64,000 nt of DNA, taken from NCBI RefSeq assembly GCF_002261215.1, contig NZ_NEVS01000001.1:372001-436000 (forward strand). The letters run 5' to 3'. The translations under genes and the position numbers were made by a program. Source of the DNA: Bordetella genomosp. 11. GTDB lineage: Bacteria; Pseudomonadota; Gammaproteobacteria; Burkholderiales; Burkholderiaceae_B. The notes under the pieces were generated by a model. It was not told the DNA's origin and made no database searches. It saw nothing but the letters and a program-made list of their open reading frames with translations. Below, in pieces: positions 53,480-61,860 of this stretch (position 1 is the stretch's first letter; each line of letters starts with the position of its first letter).

Positions 53480-54181
53480 CTAGCGCGGGGCCTGCAGCAG
53501 CTTGACCAGGTCCGCGGCTGGCATGACGTCCGCATACTTGCTGGCCATATCGAACAGGTTTACCGCGTGGGACACCTGCGAGCGGTCGTACACCGCGTCC
53601 TGGGGCACGACTACCTTGTAGTTCAACGCGCACGCATCGACGACGGTGGCCCGCACGCAGCCGCTCGTGGTGCAGCCCGTCACCACCACCGTATCCACCT
53701 GCAGCCCCACCAGGTAGCTGGCCAGTGAGGTGCCGTGAAAGGCGCTCGCCTGGCGCTTGGGGATCAGGATGTCTCCCTCGCACGGTTCCACGTCCTTGAC
53801 GAACTCGTAGTCCGGCGCGGGCACGTCCATGACGCCGGGTACCTTGGCTTCGAACTGCCCGCGATCATGCGATCGCTTCGGCGCGACATGCGGATACAGC
53901 ACCGGCGCGCCGATCTGGCGGAAGGCGGCCAGCAGCCGCGCGATGTGGGGCACGGCCCGCCAACCGTATTCGCCGCAACTGGTCGACATGGTTTCGATGG
54001 CCTGCTCCAGGGGTTGAGGCTCGTAGCCCATCGACCGGTATTGCACATCGATGACCAGCAGGGCCGGCCGCCGGCCGATACCCGTGGGCGCTCCCCAGCC
54101 TGCCTTGCGATAGATCTCCAGTTCGCTGGCGGGAATGATGCCGTCCCAGGGACGCGTGCGTTGTTCCACCGCTTCATTCAT
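53480..54181 (-). CDS. isochorismatase-family amidohydrolase, probable maleamate amidohydrolase (NicF-like)
   Basis: A 233-residue cysteine hydrolase. The Asp-Lys-Cys triad is visible as Asp45 (LLVIDVQY), Lys142 (ILIPKRQASAF) and Cys175 (CTTSGCVRATVVDA). The closest relatives known to me are N-carbamoylsarcosine amidase and maleamate amidohydrolase NicF, which turns maleamate into maleate and ammonia. It is the last gene of the pyridine-catabolic operon, 3 bases after the FAD monooxygenase. With NicD- and NicX-like genes nearby, maleamate is the most likely substrate. Confidence 0.82.
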   Translation of the reverse strand: MNEAVEQRTRPWDGIIPASELEIYRKAGWGAPTGIGRRPALLVIDVQYRSMGYEPQPLEQAIETMSTSCGEYGWRAVPHIARLLAAFRQIGAPVLYPHVAPKRSHDRGQFEAKVPGVMDVPAPDYEFVKDVEPCEGDILIPKRQASAFHGTSLASYLVGLQVDTVVVTGCTTSGCVRATVVDACALNYKVVVPQDAVYDRSQVSHAVNLFDMASKYADVMPAADLVKLLQAPR

Positions 54182-54184
54182 GAT

Positions 54185-55405
54185 TCAAATCTCCACCGTC
54201 GTCGCGTCGTACTGAAGCAGCCAGTCGTAGCGTTCGCGCACGGCCTGCGTCGACCAGTTCTTGTTGATGTAGGGCCACGCGGTTTCGCTATCGCGCAGCT
54301 CGGGGCTATGGAAGATGCCGAACATGTTCAGCGATTCGGCCTTGGTGCGGTTCGCGCGTTCCACGCGGGCGCGGTCGTAGCGCTTCAGGGCCTGGGGGAT
54401 ATCGTCGGTGCCTTGCTCCAGGCAGCGCGCCAGTACATAGGCGTCCTCCATCGTCAGGTTCACGCCCATGCCCAGGTAGGGCGTCATGGAATGGCAGGCG
54501 TCTCCCACCAGGGTGACCTGGCCTTCCGACCATCTGTCCAGCGGGTCGCGCACGAAGAGTCCCCAGCGGAACAGGTTCTCCGAGCCCACGAACAAATCGA
54601 TGATGTCCTGGTGCCAGCCCTCGAAGTCCTTCAGTGCATCGGCCAGGTCGCCCTTTTCCGACCACGATTCGGTATGCCATGTGTCGCTATCGACCTGCGC
54701 CGAAAAGCTGACGAACTGTTCGCCATTGCGCTGGACGGGATAGGTCGTCACATGCGCGGTCGGCCCGACCCAGGTGGACGCCAGGGGCTCGCGATGCTGC
54801 GGCTTCAGCTTGTCCATGGGTGCCAGGCCGCGCCAGGCCAGGGCGCCCGTGTAGCGTGCCGGCGCGGGGCCGAACAACGATTGCCGTACCCGCGAATGCG
54901 CGCCGTCGCAGCCGACGACCACGTCGCCTTCGATATGGCTGCCGTCGTCCAGCAGCAGGCGCGCGCGCCCGTCGATCGTATCGGCACCCATCGAGCGTAC
55001 GCCGAAATGGACCGCGTCCGGCTTGACCGCAATGACGGCTTCATACAGCACGCGCTGCAGTTCCGCGCGCAGTACCTGTATCAGCGTATGGTCCGCCTTG
55101 GAGGGCGCATCGCCGCGGTTGTAGACGGATTTGCCTTCGCCCGTCTTCCAGTAGCGGATCAGGCGGTCCTGCGGCGGCAAATTGATGGCCTCCAGTTTCT
55201 CTTTCAGGCCCAGCGCCGCCATCACCCTGGCGCCGTTGGCGGAGATCCACAATCCCGCGCCTACTTCGCGCAGCTCCGGCGATTGCTCGTAGATATCGAC
55301 GTCGAAGCCTTTCTTCAGCAGCGCGAGCGCCAGCGTCAGGCCGCCCATTCCGGCACCCGCGATGATCACGCGCTTTCGCGGCCGGGTATTCGTGGAGTTG
55401 GACAT
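54185..55405 (-). CDS. FAD-dependent aromatic monooxygenase (salicylate-hydroxylase/NicC-like)
   Basis: A 406-residue class A flavin monooxygenase. RVIIAGAGMGGLTLALALLKKGF is the FAD-binding Rossmann loop, VVVGCDGAHSRVRQSLF the DG motif and GQVTLVGDACHSMTPYLGMGV the GD motif. Its start at 55405 follows AGGAGG. In this operon it should introduce a hydroxyl, often with loss of carboxylate, to give 2,5-dihydroxypyridine, as NicC does with 6-hydroxynicotinate or HpaM with 5-hydroxypicolinate. It looks more like the salicylate-hydroxylase group than like P. putida NicC, so the substrate could differ. Confidence 0.87.
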   Translation of the reverse strand: MSNSTNTRPRKRVIIAGAGMGGLTLALALLKKGFDVDIYEQSPELREVGAGLWISANGARVMAALGLKEKLEAINLPPQDRLIRYWKTGEGKSVYNRGDAPSKADHTLIQVLRAELQRVLYEAVIAVKPDAVHFGVRSMGADTIDGRARLLLDDGSHIEGDVVVGCDGAHSRVRQSLFGPAPARYTGALAWRGLAPMDKLKPQHREPLASTWVGPTAHVTTYPVQRNGEQFVSFSAQVDSDTWHTESWSEKGDLADALKDFEGWHQDIIDLFVGSENLFRWGLFVRDPLDRWSEGQVTLVGDACHSMTPYLGMGVNLTMEDAYVLARCLEQGTDDIPQALKRYDRARVERANRTKAESLNMFGIFHSPELRDSETAWPYINKNWSTQAVRERYDWLLQYDATTVEI

Positions 55406-55413
55406 GGATCCTC

Positions 55414-55914
55414 CTATTGATAATTGTGTGGGTTCCGGACGAGGTCCATGATGGCCTCGAGTATCTTTACGTAGCCGGTGCATCGGCAGATGTTGCCGCG
55501 CAGATAGTGGCGCACGGTTTCCTCCGACGGTTGATCGTGGCGCGCCAGCATGGCCTTGACCGCCAGGATCATCCCGGGCGTGCAGAAACCGCATTGCAAC
55601 GCCCCGTGGGCGATGAAGGCGCGCTGCACGGGATCCAGCCGCTTGCCTTCGGCCAGTCCTTCGATGGTGGTGACCTCGCGCAGGTGCGCATCGGCGCACA
55701 GCGTCGTGCAGCTGGACGTCGGGTTGCCATCCACCAGCACGGTGCAGGCCCCGCATACCTGCACGTCGCAGGACCGCTTCGTGCCTTTCAGCCGCAGCTT
55801 GTCGCGCAGCACGTCGATCAACATCTCGCATGGCTCGACTTCAACCGAAGTGGCGGCACCGTTGAGCTTGAAGTCCACGCGCATCAGGGGGATATCGGGT
55901 TCGGTATGGCTCAT
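55414..55914 (-). CDS. molybdenum hydroxylase 2Fe-2S subunit (xanthine dehydrogenase family, small)
   Basis: A 166-residue protein with two iron-sulfur clusters. The plant-ferredoxin part has GTKRSCDVQVCGACTVLV and later a single Cys (SCTTLC). The C-terminal part has CGFCTPGM and NICRCTGY. It passes electrons from the molybdenum site to FAD. The start at 55914 overlaps the stop of the FAD subunit gene (ATGA), so translation is coupled. It ends 8 bases before the monooxygenase gene. Confidence 0.94.
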   Translation of the reverse strand: MSHTEPDIPLMRVDFKLNGAATSVEVEPCEMLIDVLRDKLRLKGTKRSCDVQVCGACTVLVDGNPTSSCTTLCADAHLREVTTIEGLAEGKRLDPVQRAFIAHGALQCGFCTPGMILAVKAMLARHDQPSEETVRHYLRGNICRCTGYVKILEAIMDLVRNPHNYQ

Positions 55915-56774
55915 GGCAGGCAGGCCTTGATTGCCCGTTCGGCGAGAACGGAAACGAGATGGCGTTTGTAATCGGCCCCGCCGTGCAGGTCGTCGTGGGC
56001 TTCTATCGCTTGCGCGTCGGCCGCGACGGCGCGCTGCAAGCGTGCCCAGGTATCCGCGGACGGCAGATCGGCGGGAAGCGCGGCGGCGGCATCTTCCGTC
56101 CGCGCCAGGCATACAGGGCTGGCGGAAATCGCGCCTGCCCACAGGCTGAGGCGTTGCGGGTTGTCGGTCGACCAGACGGCGGCCACGCCGACCGCCGGCC
56201 GTTCGGTATGACCGAAAGAGCGATAGGCCGATCGTGTCCCCGCCGATTGCGGCGCGATTTCTATCGAGGTCAGGACCTCGTCGTCATCGCGCGCCGTCAT
56301 GAACTCGCCCACATGAAAGTCCCGCGATGGCACTTCCCGCTCGCCGTTCGGGCCGCGCAGGACCATCCAGGCGTCCAACGCGCAAAGCAGAGTGGGCGCA
56401 TCCGCGTGCGGTTCGGCAAAGCACAGGACGCCACCCAGCGTGCCGGCGATGCGTACCCGAATGTTGGCGACGTGTTCGCTAAGCTCGGCATACCCCGGCA
56501 GCCGTTCGCGGACGATCGGATCGTTGGCGATCGCATCGTGCGATGTCAGCGACCCTATCGAGATCGTGCCATCGTCTCTCAGCCGCACGCCTTTCAGTGC
56601 CGCGATCTGCTTCAGGTCGATCACATGCTCATAACGCAGCACGTGCGCCTTCAGCGCGACCAGCAGCTCCGTGCCGCCGGCATGAAAGGTCGCGGCGTCG
56701 CCATGTTCCGTCTTCAGCCTGATCGCTTCATCCAGGCCCTGCGGGCGGTGCAAAAAGAACTTCTTGGGCCGCAT
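55911..56774 (-). CDS. molybdenum hydroxylase FAD subunit (medium, CoxM-like)
   Basis: A 287-residue FAD-binding subunit. FHAGGTELLVALKAHV and IRVRIAGTLGGVLCFAEPHADAPTLLCAL are the two FAD-contact loops of the CoxM/XDH-B family. TLGG keeps the usual pattern. The ATG at 56774 overlaps the stop of the CoxG-like gene (TGATG). With the large and small subunits it makes a three-subunit enzyme that hydroxylates an N-heterocycle with water as the oxygen source. Confidence 0.92.
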   Translation of the reverse strand: MRPKKFFLHRPQGLDEAIRLKTEHGDAATFHAGGTELLVALKAHVLRYEHVIDLKQIAALKGVRLRDDGTISIGSLTSHDAIANDPIVRERLPGYAELSEHVANIRVRIAGTLGGVLCFAEPHADAPTLLCALDAWMVLRGPNGEREVPSRDFHVGEFMTARDDDEVLTSIEIAPQSAGTRSAYRSFGHTERPAVGVAAVWSTDNPQRLSLWAGAISASPVCLARTEDAAAALPADLPSADTWARLQRAVAADAQAIEAHDDLHGGADYKRHLVSVLAERAIKACLP

Positions 56775-57568
56775 CAGTCGCTCCGTCTGCCCAGGCTGGC
56801 GGCCACGCCCAGCAGGGGAGCCGCCAGCCACCACCAGGGCGACTCGCCGAACGCGACCGCGCCGTGGGCCACGCCGACGGCCACGGCGACGTTGATGCCC
56901 AGCCGCGGCCACAGGAAGACCAGCTCGGTGACGCCGGTCCTGCCGGCAGTCCGGGGTGGCGTCACGCGACCGGACTCGACGTTTCGCGTGGAGCGTTGCG
57001 GTAGCGGCTCGGCAGCCGCGCCTTGCGCGCGGGCGGGGCCAGCGGCCGCATCCGCGGTCGTGGCGGGCTCGTCGCGCGTCGCGGCGTATGTCCCGGATGC
57101 GCTGCCGTCCAGGCCCTGAAGCTCCGCGCGCAAGCGCGCTTCGAATTCGGCGAACAACTGCTCCGACCGTTTGCGGACGATGGGGTAGCCCAGCGAGGCC
57201 AGGCGGCCGGCGACCTGCATGCTGGCGCCGACGTCCAGTTTGCACAGGACGTCCTCGCCGTCGCGTTGTTCCTGCAGATTCACCACCATCCTGACGTCGA
57301 TGGTCGTGCCCGTGGCCTTGTCGGTGCCCAGCGCTTTCAGCGCGACCTGCTGTTCGATCTCATAGGATTCGATGTCGATCTGCGTCGGCACCTCCAGCTT
57401 GAATGGGCCGATCTTTTGCCGCATGACCGCGGAGAAGGTCTTTAGCTTTTCGACCTCTTCGACGTTCTCGCAGCCGGGAATAAGCGTGGCGACCCGCTTT
57501 ACGTCGAAGAAGATGGCCCACAACTGCGAGGCCGTCGCGGGCAGCAATGCATCGATTCTGAAGTCCAT
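56774..57568 (-). CDS. CoxG-like SRPBCC protein with C-terminal membrane segment
   Basis: A 264-residue protein. Residues 1 to about 150 are a CoxG/SRPBCC domain (LLPATASQLWAIFFDVKRVATLIPGCENVEEV, then DVGASMQVAGRLASLGYPIVRKRSEQLF). An Ala/Thr/Arg-rich linker follows (about 155-225), then one or two hydrophobic segments (LGINVAVAVGVAHGAVAF, WWWLAAPLLGVAA). In carbon-monoxide dehydrogenase clusters CoxG anchors the enzyme to the membrane. Here it lies between large and FAD subunits of a hydroxylase, so it probably tethers that enzyme to the respiratory chain. Confidence 0.87.
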   Translation of the reverse strand: MDFRIDALLPATASQLWAIFFDVKRVATLIPGCENVEEVEKLKTFSAVMRQKIGPFKLEVPTQIDIESYEIEQQVALKALGTDKATGTTIDVRMVVNLQEQRDGEDVLCKLDVGASMQVAGRLASLGYPIVRKRSEQLFAEFEARLRAELQGLDGSASGTYAATRDEPATTADAAAGPARAQGAAAEPLPQRSTRNVESGRVTPPRTAGRTGVTELVFLWPRLGINVAVAVGVAHGAVAFGESPWWWLAAPLLGVAASLGRRSD

Positions 57569-57579
57569 GGCGTCGGTGT

Positions 57580-59901
57580 CTATTTATCGGAGTTATCGGG
57601 CTTGTCTTTCAGGTTCTTGTCGCGCAGCGCGCGCCAGACCCGTTCGGGGGTCAGCGGAAGCTCTTTCAAGCGTATCCCCCATCCCTGGAACAGCGCGTTG
57701 GCGACCGCGGGCGCCACCGGCAGGATCGCGCCTTCGCCGCCGCCGCGCGCGCCGAACGGGCCGGGCCCGTCGCCGCTTTCTATCAAGGCGGTGCCGACGT
57801 GTTCGGGTACGTCCTCCATGGTCGGTACCTTGTAGTCGAACAGCGTCCCGTTCACGACCTGGCCGTCTTCGTAGATGTATTCCTCCGACAGCGTGTGGCC
57901 CAGGCCCATCACCATGGCGCCTTCGTCCTGACCTTCCGCCGCCTTCGGATTGATCACGTGGCCCAGGTCGGCCGCGCCGCCCGCGCGCAGGATGCGTATC
58001 GCACCGGTGCCTTCGTCGACCGCGATCTCGAACGCGCCCGCGCCGGTTTCCCAGAACAGGGGCTGCAGCTTGAATGCGCCATCCTTGGTGTTCGGATCCA
58101 CGCGTCCCACGCCCAGGAACTCGCCGGCGGCCATGCCGTTGAAGCGGCGCAGCAGCTCAATGAAGGGGATGGCGCCTTCCGGCCCTTCGACCGCGCCCTC
58201 CGCCAGCTTGTAGTCGTCGGGCGATCCGCCCAGCATCTGCGCGGCGATATCGCGCACCTGGCGCAGGATGTCCTCGCAGGCGAGTTGCACGGCCAGGCCG
58301 ATGATGACGGTCGAGCGGCTGGCGCCGGTGCCCCAGTCATAGGGCGCCTGCAGCGTATCCGGCTGCGCCACGGCGATCATCCGCAATGGCTGGTTCAGCG
58401 TCCTGGCGGCGATGATGCGCAGCACGCCGCGACTGCCTTGTCCGATCTCGACCGTATTTGCCGAGACATTGACCGAGCCATCCGCGCGCAGCCGCACGAT
58501 GGCGCCGCCTACCGGCATGATGCCGGGGTCGGTCGCGCCCACCGCCACGCCCAGCCCCCGCCGTCCCGCATGCCGGGGTTCCGGCAGTTTTTTCAGCGTA
58601 TCCACCGCGGCGCGCAGCGAGCGCCGCATATCGACATCGATGGGCCGTAGATCGTGCTTCAGCGTCTGGCCCTTCTGCGCCAGGTTCAGCATGCGAAACT
58701 CGATGGGATCGTGCCCCATGGCGTCGGCGATGATGTCCATCTGCGACTCGGTCGCCCACACGGCCTGCGGGCCGCCGATGGAGCGGAATGCCGCGCCGGG
58801 CACGGTGTTCGTATAAACGCCCACGGCCTCCAGGCGCAGATTCGGAATGTGATACGGCCCGATCGCGCGGATCGCGGCCTTTACCGCGATCGACGGGCCC
58901 GTGTCGGCGTAGGCCCCGCCGTTCACGACCGCACGCACCGTTTTGGCGACGATCCTGCCGTTTTTCTCGACGGCGGTCTTCAGCGTTACCTCCGCGTCCA
59001 GGCGACGGCATGTCAGCATGGATTCGGCGATCGTCAGGCAGACACGCACGGGAGCCCGGGCTTTCCACGACAGCGCCGCCACCAGCGGATCGATTTTTAC
59101 CGACGCCTTGCCGCCGAAGCCGCCGCCGACGTAAGGGGAATGTACCCGCACGCAAGCCAGCGGCACGCCCAGTATTTCCGAGCACACGCGCTGGATGGCG
59201 GTCGGTGTCTGGCCGCCGCTCCATATCTCCAGCGAGTTCGGTTTCCAGTGCGCGAGGCAGACGTGGGGCTCCATCGCATAGTGGAAGACCATCGGAAAGG
59301 TGAAGGTATCCTCGAACACCCTTACATCGTTCCGCTCGTTCTGGAACACCTTGTCGACGTCGCCGCTTTCATAAGACCATTGCTGGAAGCAATTGGTCCC
59401 GGGGGTGGGCGTGCAATGTCCGCGGAAGTAATAGTCCTTCAGGACATCCATTTCTTCATGGATCAGCGCGGCGCCTTCCGCAAGCGCCTCTTGCGCGGTC
59501 GTGGCATGCGGCAGCGTTTCGTAGCTCACCACTATGGCGTCGAGCGCCGCTTCCGCCGTGGCCTCGTCGACGGCCGCCACCGCGGCGACCGGGTCGCCCA
59601 CGTAGCGCACCTTGTCCAGCGCGATCACCGGGCGATCGCGCAGCGACAAGCCCCATCGGATCTCCGTTCCCGGCATATCGTGCAGGTCTTCGCCCGTCAG
59701 TACGGCCACCACGCCGGGCATCGCCAGCGCGGCGCTCGTGTCCAGCCTGGCGATGCGAGCGTGCGGCACGGTGCTGCGCAGGATCTTGCCGTGCAGCATG
59801 TTCGGCACCTCGACATCGCTGGCATAGACGGCCGTGCCGGTGACCTTCTCCAGATAATCGGCGCGCGGTTCGGCGCTCAAGGAGAACTGCTTGGAATGCA
59901 T
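57580..59901 (-). CDS. molybdenum hydroxylase catalytic subunit (xanthine dehydrogenase family, large)
   Basis: A 773-residue molybdopterin-cytosine-dinucleotide-type subunit. RADYLEKVTGTAVYASDVEVPNMLHGK opens the family domain. WSGGQTPTAIQ is the cofactor-contact Gln motif, and VHSPYVGGGFGGK a second binding loop. The catalytic base is Glu723 in FGARGGGEGAI. The protein keeps TVEIGQGSRGVLR. In this operon it should hydroxylate a pyridinecarboxylate, for example nicotinate at C6, to feed the monooxygenase. P. putida NicAB has two subunits with a cytochrome domain and is differently built. Confidence 0.94.
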   Translation of the reverse strand: MHSKQFSLSAEPRADYLEKVTGTAVYASDVEVPNMLHGKILRSTVPHARIARLDTSAALAMPGVVAVLTGEDLHDMPGTEIRWGLSLRDRPVIALDKVRYVGDPVAAVAAVDEATAEAALDAIVVSYETLPHATTAQEALAEGAALIHEEMDVLKDYYFRGHCTPTPGTNCFQQWSYESGDVDKVFQNERNDVRVFEDTFTFPMVFHYAMEPHVCLAHWKPNSLEIWSGGQTPTAIQRVCSEILGVPLACVRVHSPYVGGGFGGKASVKIDPLVAALSWKARAPVRVCLTIAESMLTCRRLDAEVTLKTAVEKNGRIVAKTVRAVVNGGAYADTGPSIAVKAAIRAIGPYHIPNLRLEAVGVYTNTVPGAAFRSIGGPQAVWATESQMDIIADAMGHDPIEFRMLNLAQKGQTLKHDLRPIDVDMRRSLRAAVDTLKKLPEPRHAGRRGLGVAVGATDPGIMPVGGAIVRLRADGSVNVSANTVEIGQGSRGVLRIIAARTLNQPLRMIAVAQPDTLQAPYDWGTGASRSTVIIGLAVQLACEDILRQVRDIAAQMLGGSPDDYKLAEGAVEGPEGAIPFIELLRRFNGMAAGEFLGVGRVDPNTKDGAFKLQPLFWETGAGAFEIAVDEGTGAIRILRAGGAADLGHVINPKAAEGQDEGAMVMGLGHTLSEEYIYEDGQVVNGTLFDYKVPTMEDVPEHVGTALIESGDGPGPFGARGGGEGAILPVAPAVANALFQGWGIRLKELPLTPERVWRALRDKNLKDKPDNSDK

Positions 59902-59916
59902 GGGATATGTCCGGGC

Positions 59917-60891
59917 TTAGTCTTCGAGCGAGATCTTGGAGCGCGCGATCACGTCTTTCCACAAGGCGGTCTCGGCGGCCTGGCGCTTTACCACGGCTTC
60001 CGGGCTGCTGGACGCGGGCTCCACGCCGACGGCGCCCAGTCGCTCCCGGGTCTCTTTCGACGACATGGTCTTTGCGATCTGCGGGACGACCTTGTCGAGG
60101 ACAGTCTGGGGTACGCCCTTCGGCGCGTACAGCGCGAACCAGGTGACCGCCTCGAAGCCGGGCAGCGCGCTTTCGGCCAGGGTGGGAACATCGGGCAAGG
60201 CCTCCGAGCGTTTGGCCGTGGTCACTGCCAGCGCCTTCAGCTTGCCCGACTTGATGTACGACAGCACCGCGGGGCCTTGCTCGATCGCCATCACGACGCG
60301 TTCAGCGATCAGGTCCACCACCATGGGCGAGCTGCCTTTGTACTGCACGGGGAACACATCGACGCCCGCGCGCTGCTTGAATAGCTCCATGAACACGTGC
60401 TGCGAGGTTCCCGTGCCCGCCGAACCGTAGCCGAACTTGCCGGGGTTCTTCTTCAGGTAGGCGATCAGTTCCTGGATGGTGTTCACCGGCAGCGTGGCGG
60501 GCACCACCACATACGAAGGATTGAAGCCCAGGATGGAGACCGGTTCGATCTTCTGATAAACGCCGTCCATGCGCTTGCTCAGCAATGGCAGGATCGAGAA
60601 CATGGAAGAAGCGCCGATCAGCATCGTGTAGCCGTCGGCGGGAGCCCGGGCGACGTAGTCGGCACCGATGATGCCCGAAGCGCCGGCGCGGTTGTCCACC
60701 ACCACCGATTGGCCAAGCTCGCTCAGGCCCGCGGCGACCGATCGGGCATACAAGTCGGTGGCGCCGCCCGGCGGGTAGGGCGCCACGATCGTGATCGGTT
60801 TGCTGGGATACGTGTCGGCCTGGGCCGTGCCCATCAGGCAAAGAACACATGCGAGGCTGGCGAAGGCCTTTTTCAAACCTGGGTTGCTCAT
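59917..60891 (-). CDS. Bug-type (TctC family) periplasmic receptor of the pyridine operon
   Basis: A 324-residue Bug protein. The signal peptide ends at GTAQA-DTYPS. Motifs are YPSKPITIVAPYPPGGATDLYARS, VDNRAGASGIIGADYVA, DGYTMLIG and VQYKGSSPMVVDLIAERV. It is the first gene of the operon. GGGGAG stands before its ATG, and the promoter TTGACA-N18-CAGAAT runs just upstream. As Bug proteins bind small carboxylates, including nicotinate in some Bordetella members (as recalled), it probably captures the pyridinecarboxylate that the operon degrades. Confidence 0.92.
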   Translation of the reverse strand: MSNPGLKKAFASLACVLCLMGTAQADTYPSKPITIVAPYPPGGATDLYARSVAAGLSELGQSVVVDNRAGASGIIGADYVARAPADGYTMLIGASSMFSILPLLSKRMDGVYQKIEPVSILGFNPSYVVVPATLPVNTIQELIAYLKKNPGKFGYGSAGTGTSQHVFMELFKQRAGVDVFPVQYKGSSPMVVDLIAERVVMAIEQGPAVLSYIKSGKLKALAVTTAKRSEALPDVPTLAESALPGFEAVTWFALYAPKGVPQTVLDKVVPQIAKTMSSKETRERLGAVGVEPASSSPEAVVKRQAAETALWKDVIARSKISLED

Positions 60892-60953
60892 CGTTAACTC
60901 CCCTTGAAGGTTGCCGGACAGGGCATCGGCATGCGCTCCCATATGCGTCCGTT

Positions 60954-60975
60954 CTGTTTGGAAGAACGTTATTCT
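60954..60975 (+). promoter_or_regulatory. 22-bp operator site 1 in the IclR/Bug divergent region
   Basis: The 22-base site starts CTGTTTG and ends with AGAA-N5-TTCT. It matches 17 of 22 positions of the site at 63819-63840 on the opposite strand. GTTCT-N7-AGAAC also overlaps it as an inverted repeat. It overlaps the -10 of the Bug operon promoter and lies before the TACAAT (60990-60995) that could serve the iclR-type gene. The likely binder is the IclR protein encoded next to it. Confidence 0.7.
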
Positions 60976-61000
60976 GTTGGACGGTACGCTACAATGTCAA
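60971..61000 (-). promoter_or_regulatory. promoter of the Bug-hydroxylase operon
   Basis: On the minus strand a perfect TTGACA (61000-60995) is followed after 18 bases by CAGAAT (60976-60971), about 80 bases before the Bug start codon. The -10 hexamer overlaps operator site 1, which fits repression by a bound regulator. Confidence 0.65.
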
Positions 61001-61029
61001 CTAGGACATGCACTGAATCGAGCAAATAA

Positions 61030-61800
61030 ATGTCGGAAGAACCGGAAAGCGACACGAAGCAGGGTGGCGTCGCGGCGGTGGAACGGGCGATCGCGATACT
61101 CAACGCCTTCCACGCGGGCGATAGCTCGCTGACGCTGAACGAGCTCGCGCGGCGAACCAAGATGTACAAGAGCACCATCCTGCGTCTGCTGACGACACTG
61201 GTCCAGGAACACTGCATCGTGCGCCTGGACGACGGCAGTTATCAGCTCGGTTCGATGCTCTTGCATTGGGGCGGGCTGTATCAGTCGGCGCTGAAGCTGG
61301 ACGATCATGTGCCGCCCATCCTGCGCAGGCTGGTGCAGGAGACCGAAGAGGGCGCTTCTTTCTTCACGCGGGAAGGCAATCACCGCGTGTGTCTCTTCCG
61401 GGTGGATTCGCCGCGCTCCATCCGCGATCACATTCGTACCGGGGATCTGGTGCCGCTCGACAAGGGCGCGGCCGGCAGGGTCCTGACCGCTTTTGACCCC
61501 ACGGTGACGCCGCCGTCCAGGACGCCGGAGCAGCCCTACATCATCACCGTGGGCGAGCGCGAACCGGATATCGCGGCGATCGCCGCGCCTGTGTTTGGAC
61601 CGCAGAAGAATTTGCGCGGCGCGCTGGCCCTTTCCGGTCCGGCGGCGCGGTTCTCGGTCGAGCTGCTGCCGTCCATGTCGGCACGCCTATTGGCTGCCGC
61701 GGCAGACCTGACGCGCCGGCTGGGCGGGGATGCGTCGATATTCGATAGTTGGCATGCCAAGACCCGGCCCGCCGCTTTGGGGGAGACGACGCGCGGATAG
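61030..61800 (+). CDS. IclR-family transcriptional regulator
   Basis: A 256-residue IclR protein. Residues about 14-75 form the winged helix (AAVERAIAILNAFHAGDSSLTLNELARRT, KSTILRLLTTLVQEHCIVRLDDGSYQLG), and residues about 85-250 the effector domain (EEGASFFTREGNHRVCLFRVDSPRSIRDHI). It is divergent from the Bug-hydroxylase operon and convergent with the nicD-nicX-like operon. A shared 22-bp site in front of both operons makes it the probable regulator of the pathway. Known nicotinate clusters of Pseudomonas and Bordetella use MarR or TetR regulators instead. Confidence 0.93.
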   Translation: MSEEPESDTKQGGVAAVERAIAILNAFHAGDSSLTLNELARRTKMYKSTILRLLTTLVQEHCIVRLDDGSYQLGSMLLHWGGLYQSALKLDDHVPPILRRLVQETEEGASFFTREGNHRVCLFRVDSPRSIRDHIRTGDLVPLDKGAAGRVLTAFDPTVTPPSRTPEQPYIITVGEREPDIAAIAAPVFGPQKNLRGALALSGPAARFSVELLPSMSARLLAAAADLTRRLGGDASIFDSWHAKTRPAALGETTRG

Positions 61801-61860
61801 CGGCCAGGCGCCACGCCGCGCGGTGTTCACGGTCTTTGCCGCGTTGCGCGCGCGGATCGT

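Noticed and set aside
57580..59901. Aerobic carbon-monoxide dehydrogenase
   Set aside because: CoxG and the L/M/S set suggested it, but the characteristic CoxL active-site loop with a catalytic Cys (AYRCSFR) was not seen and the operon encodes pyridine-pathway enzymes.
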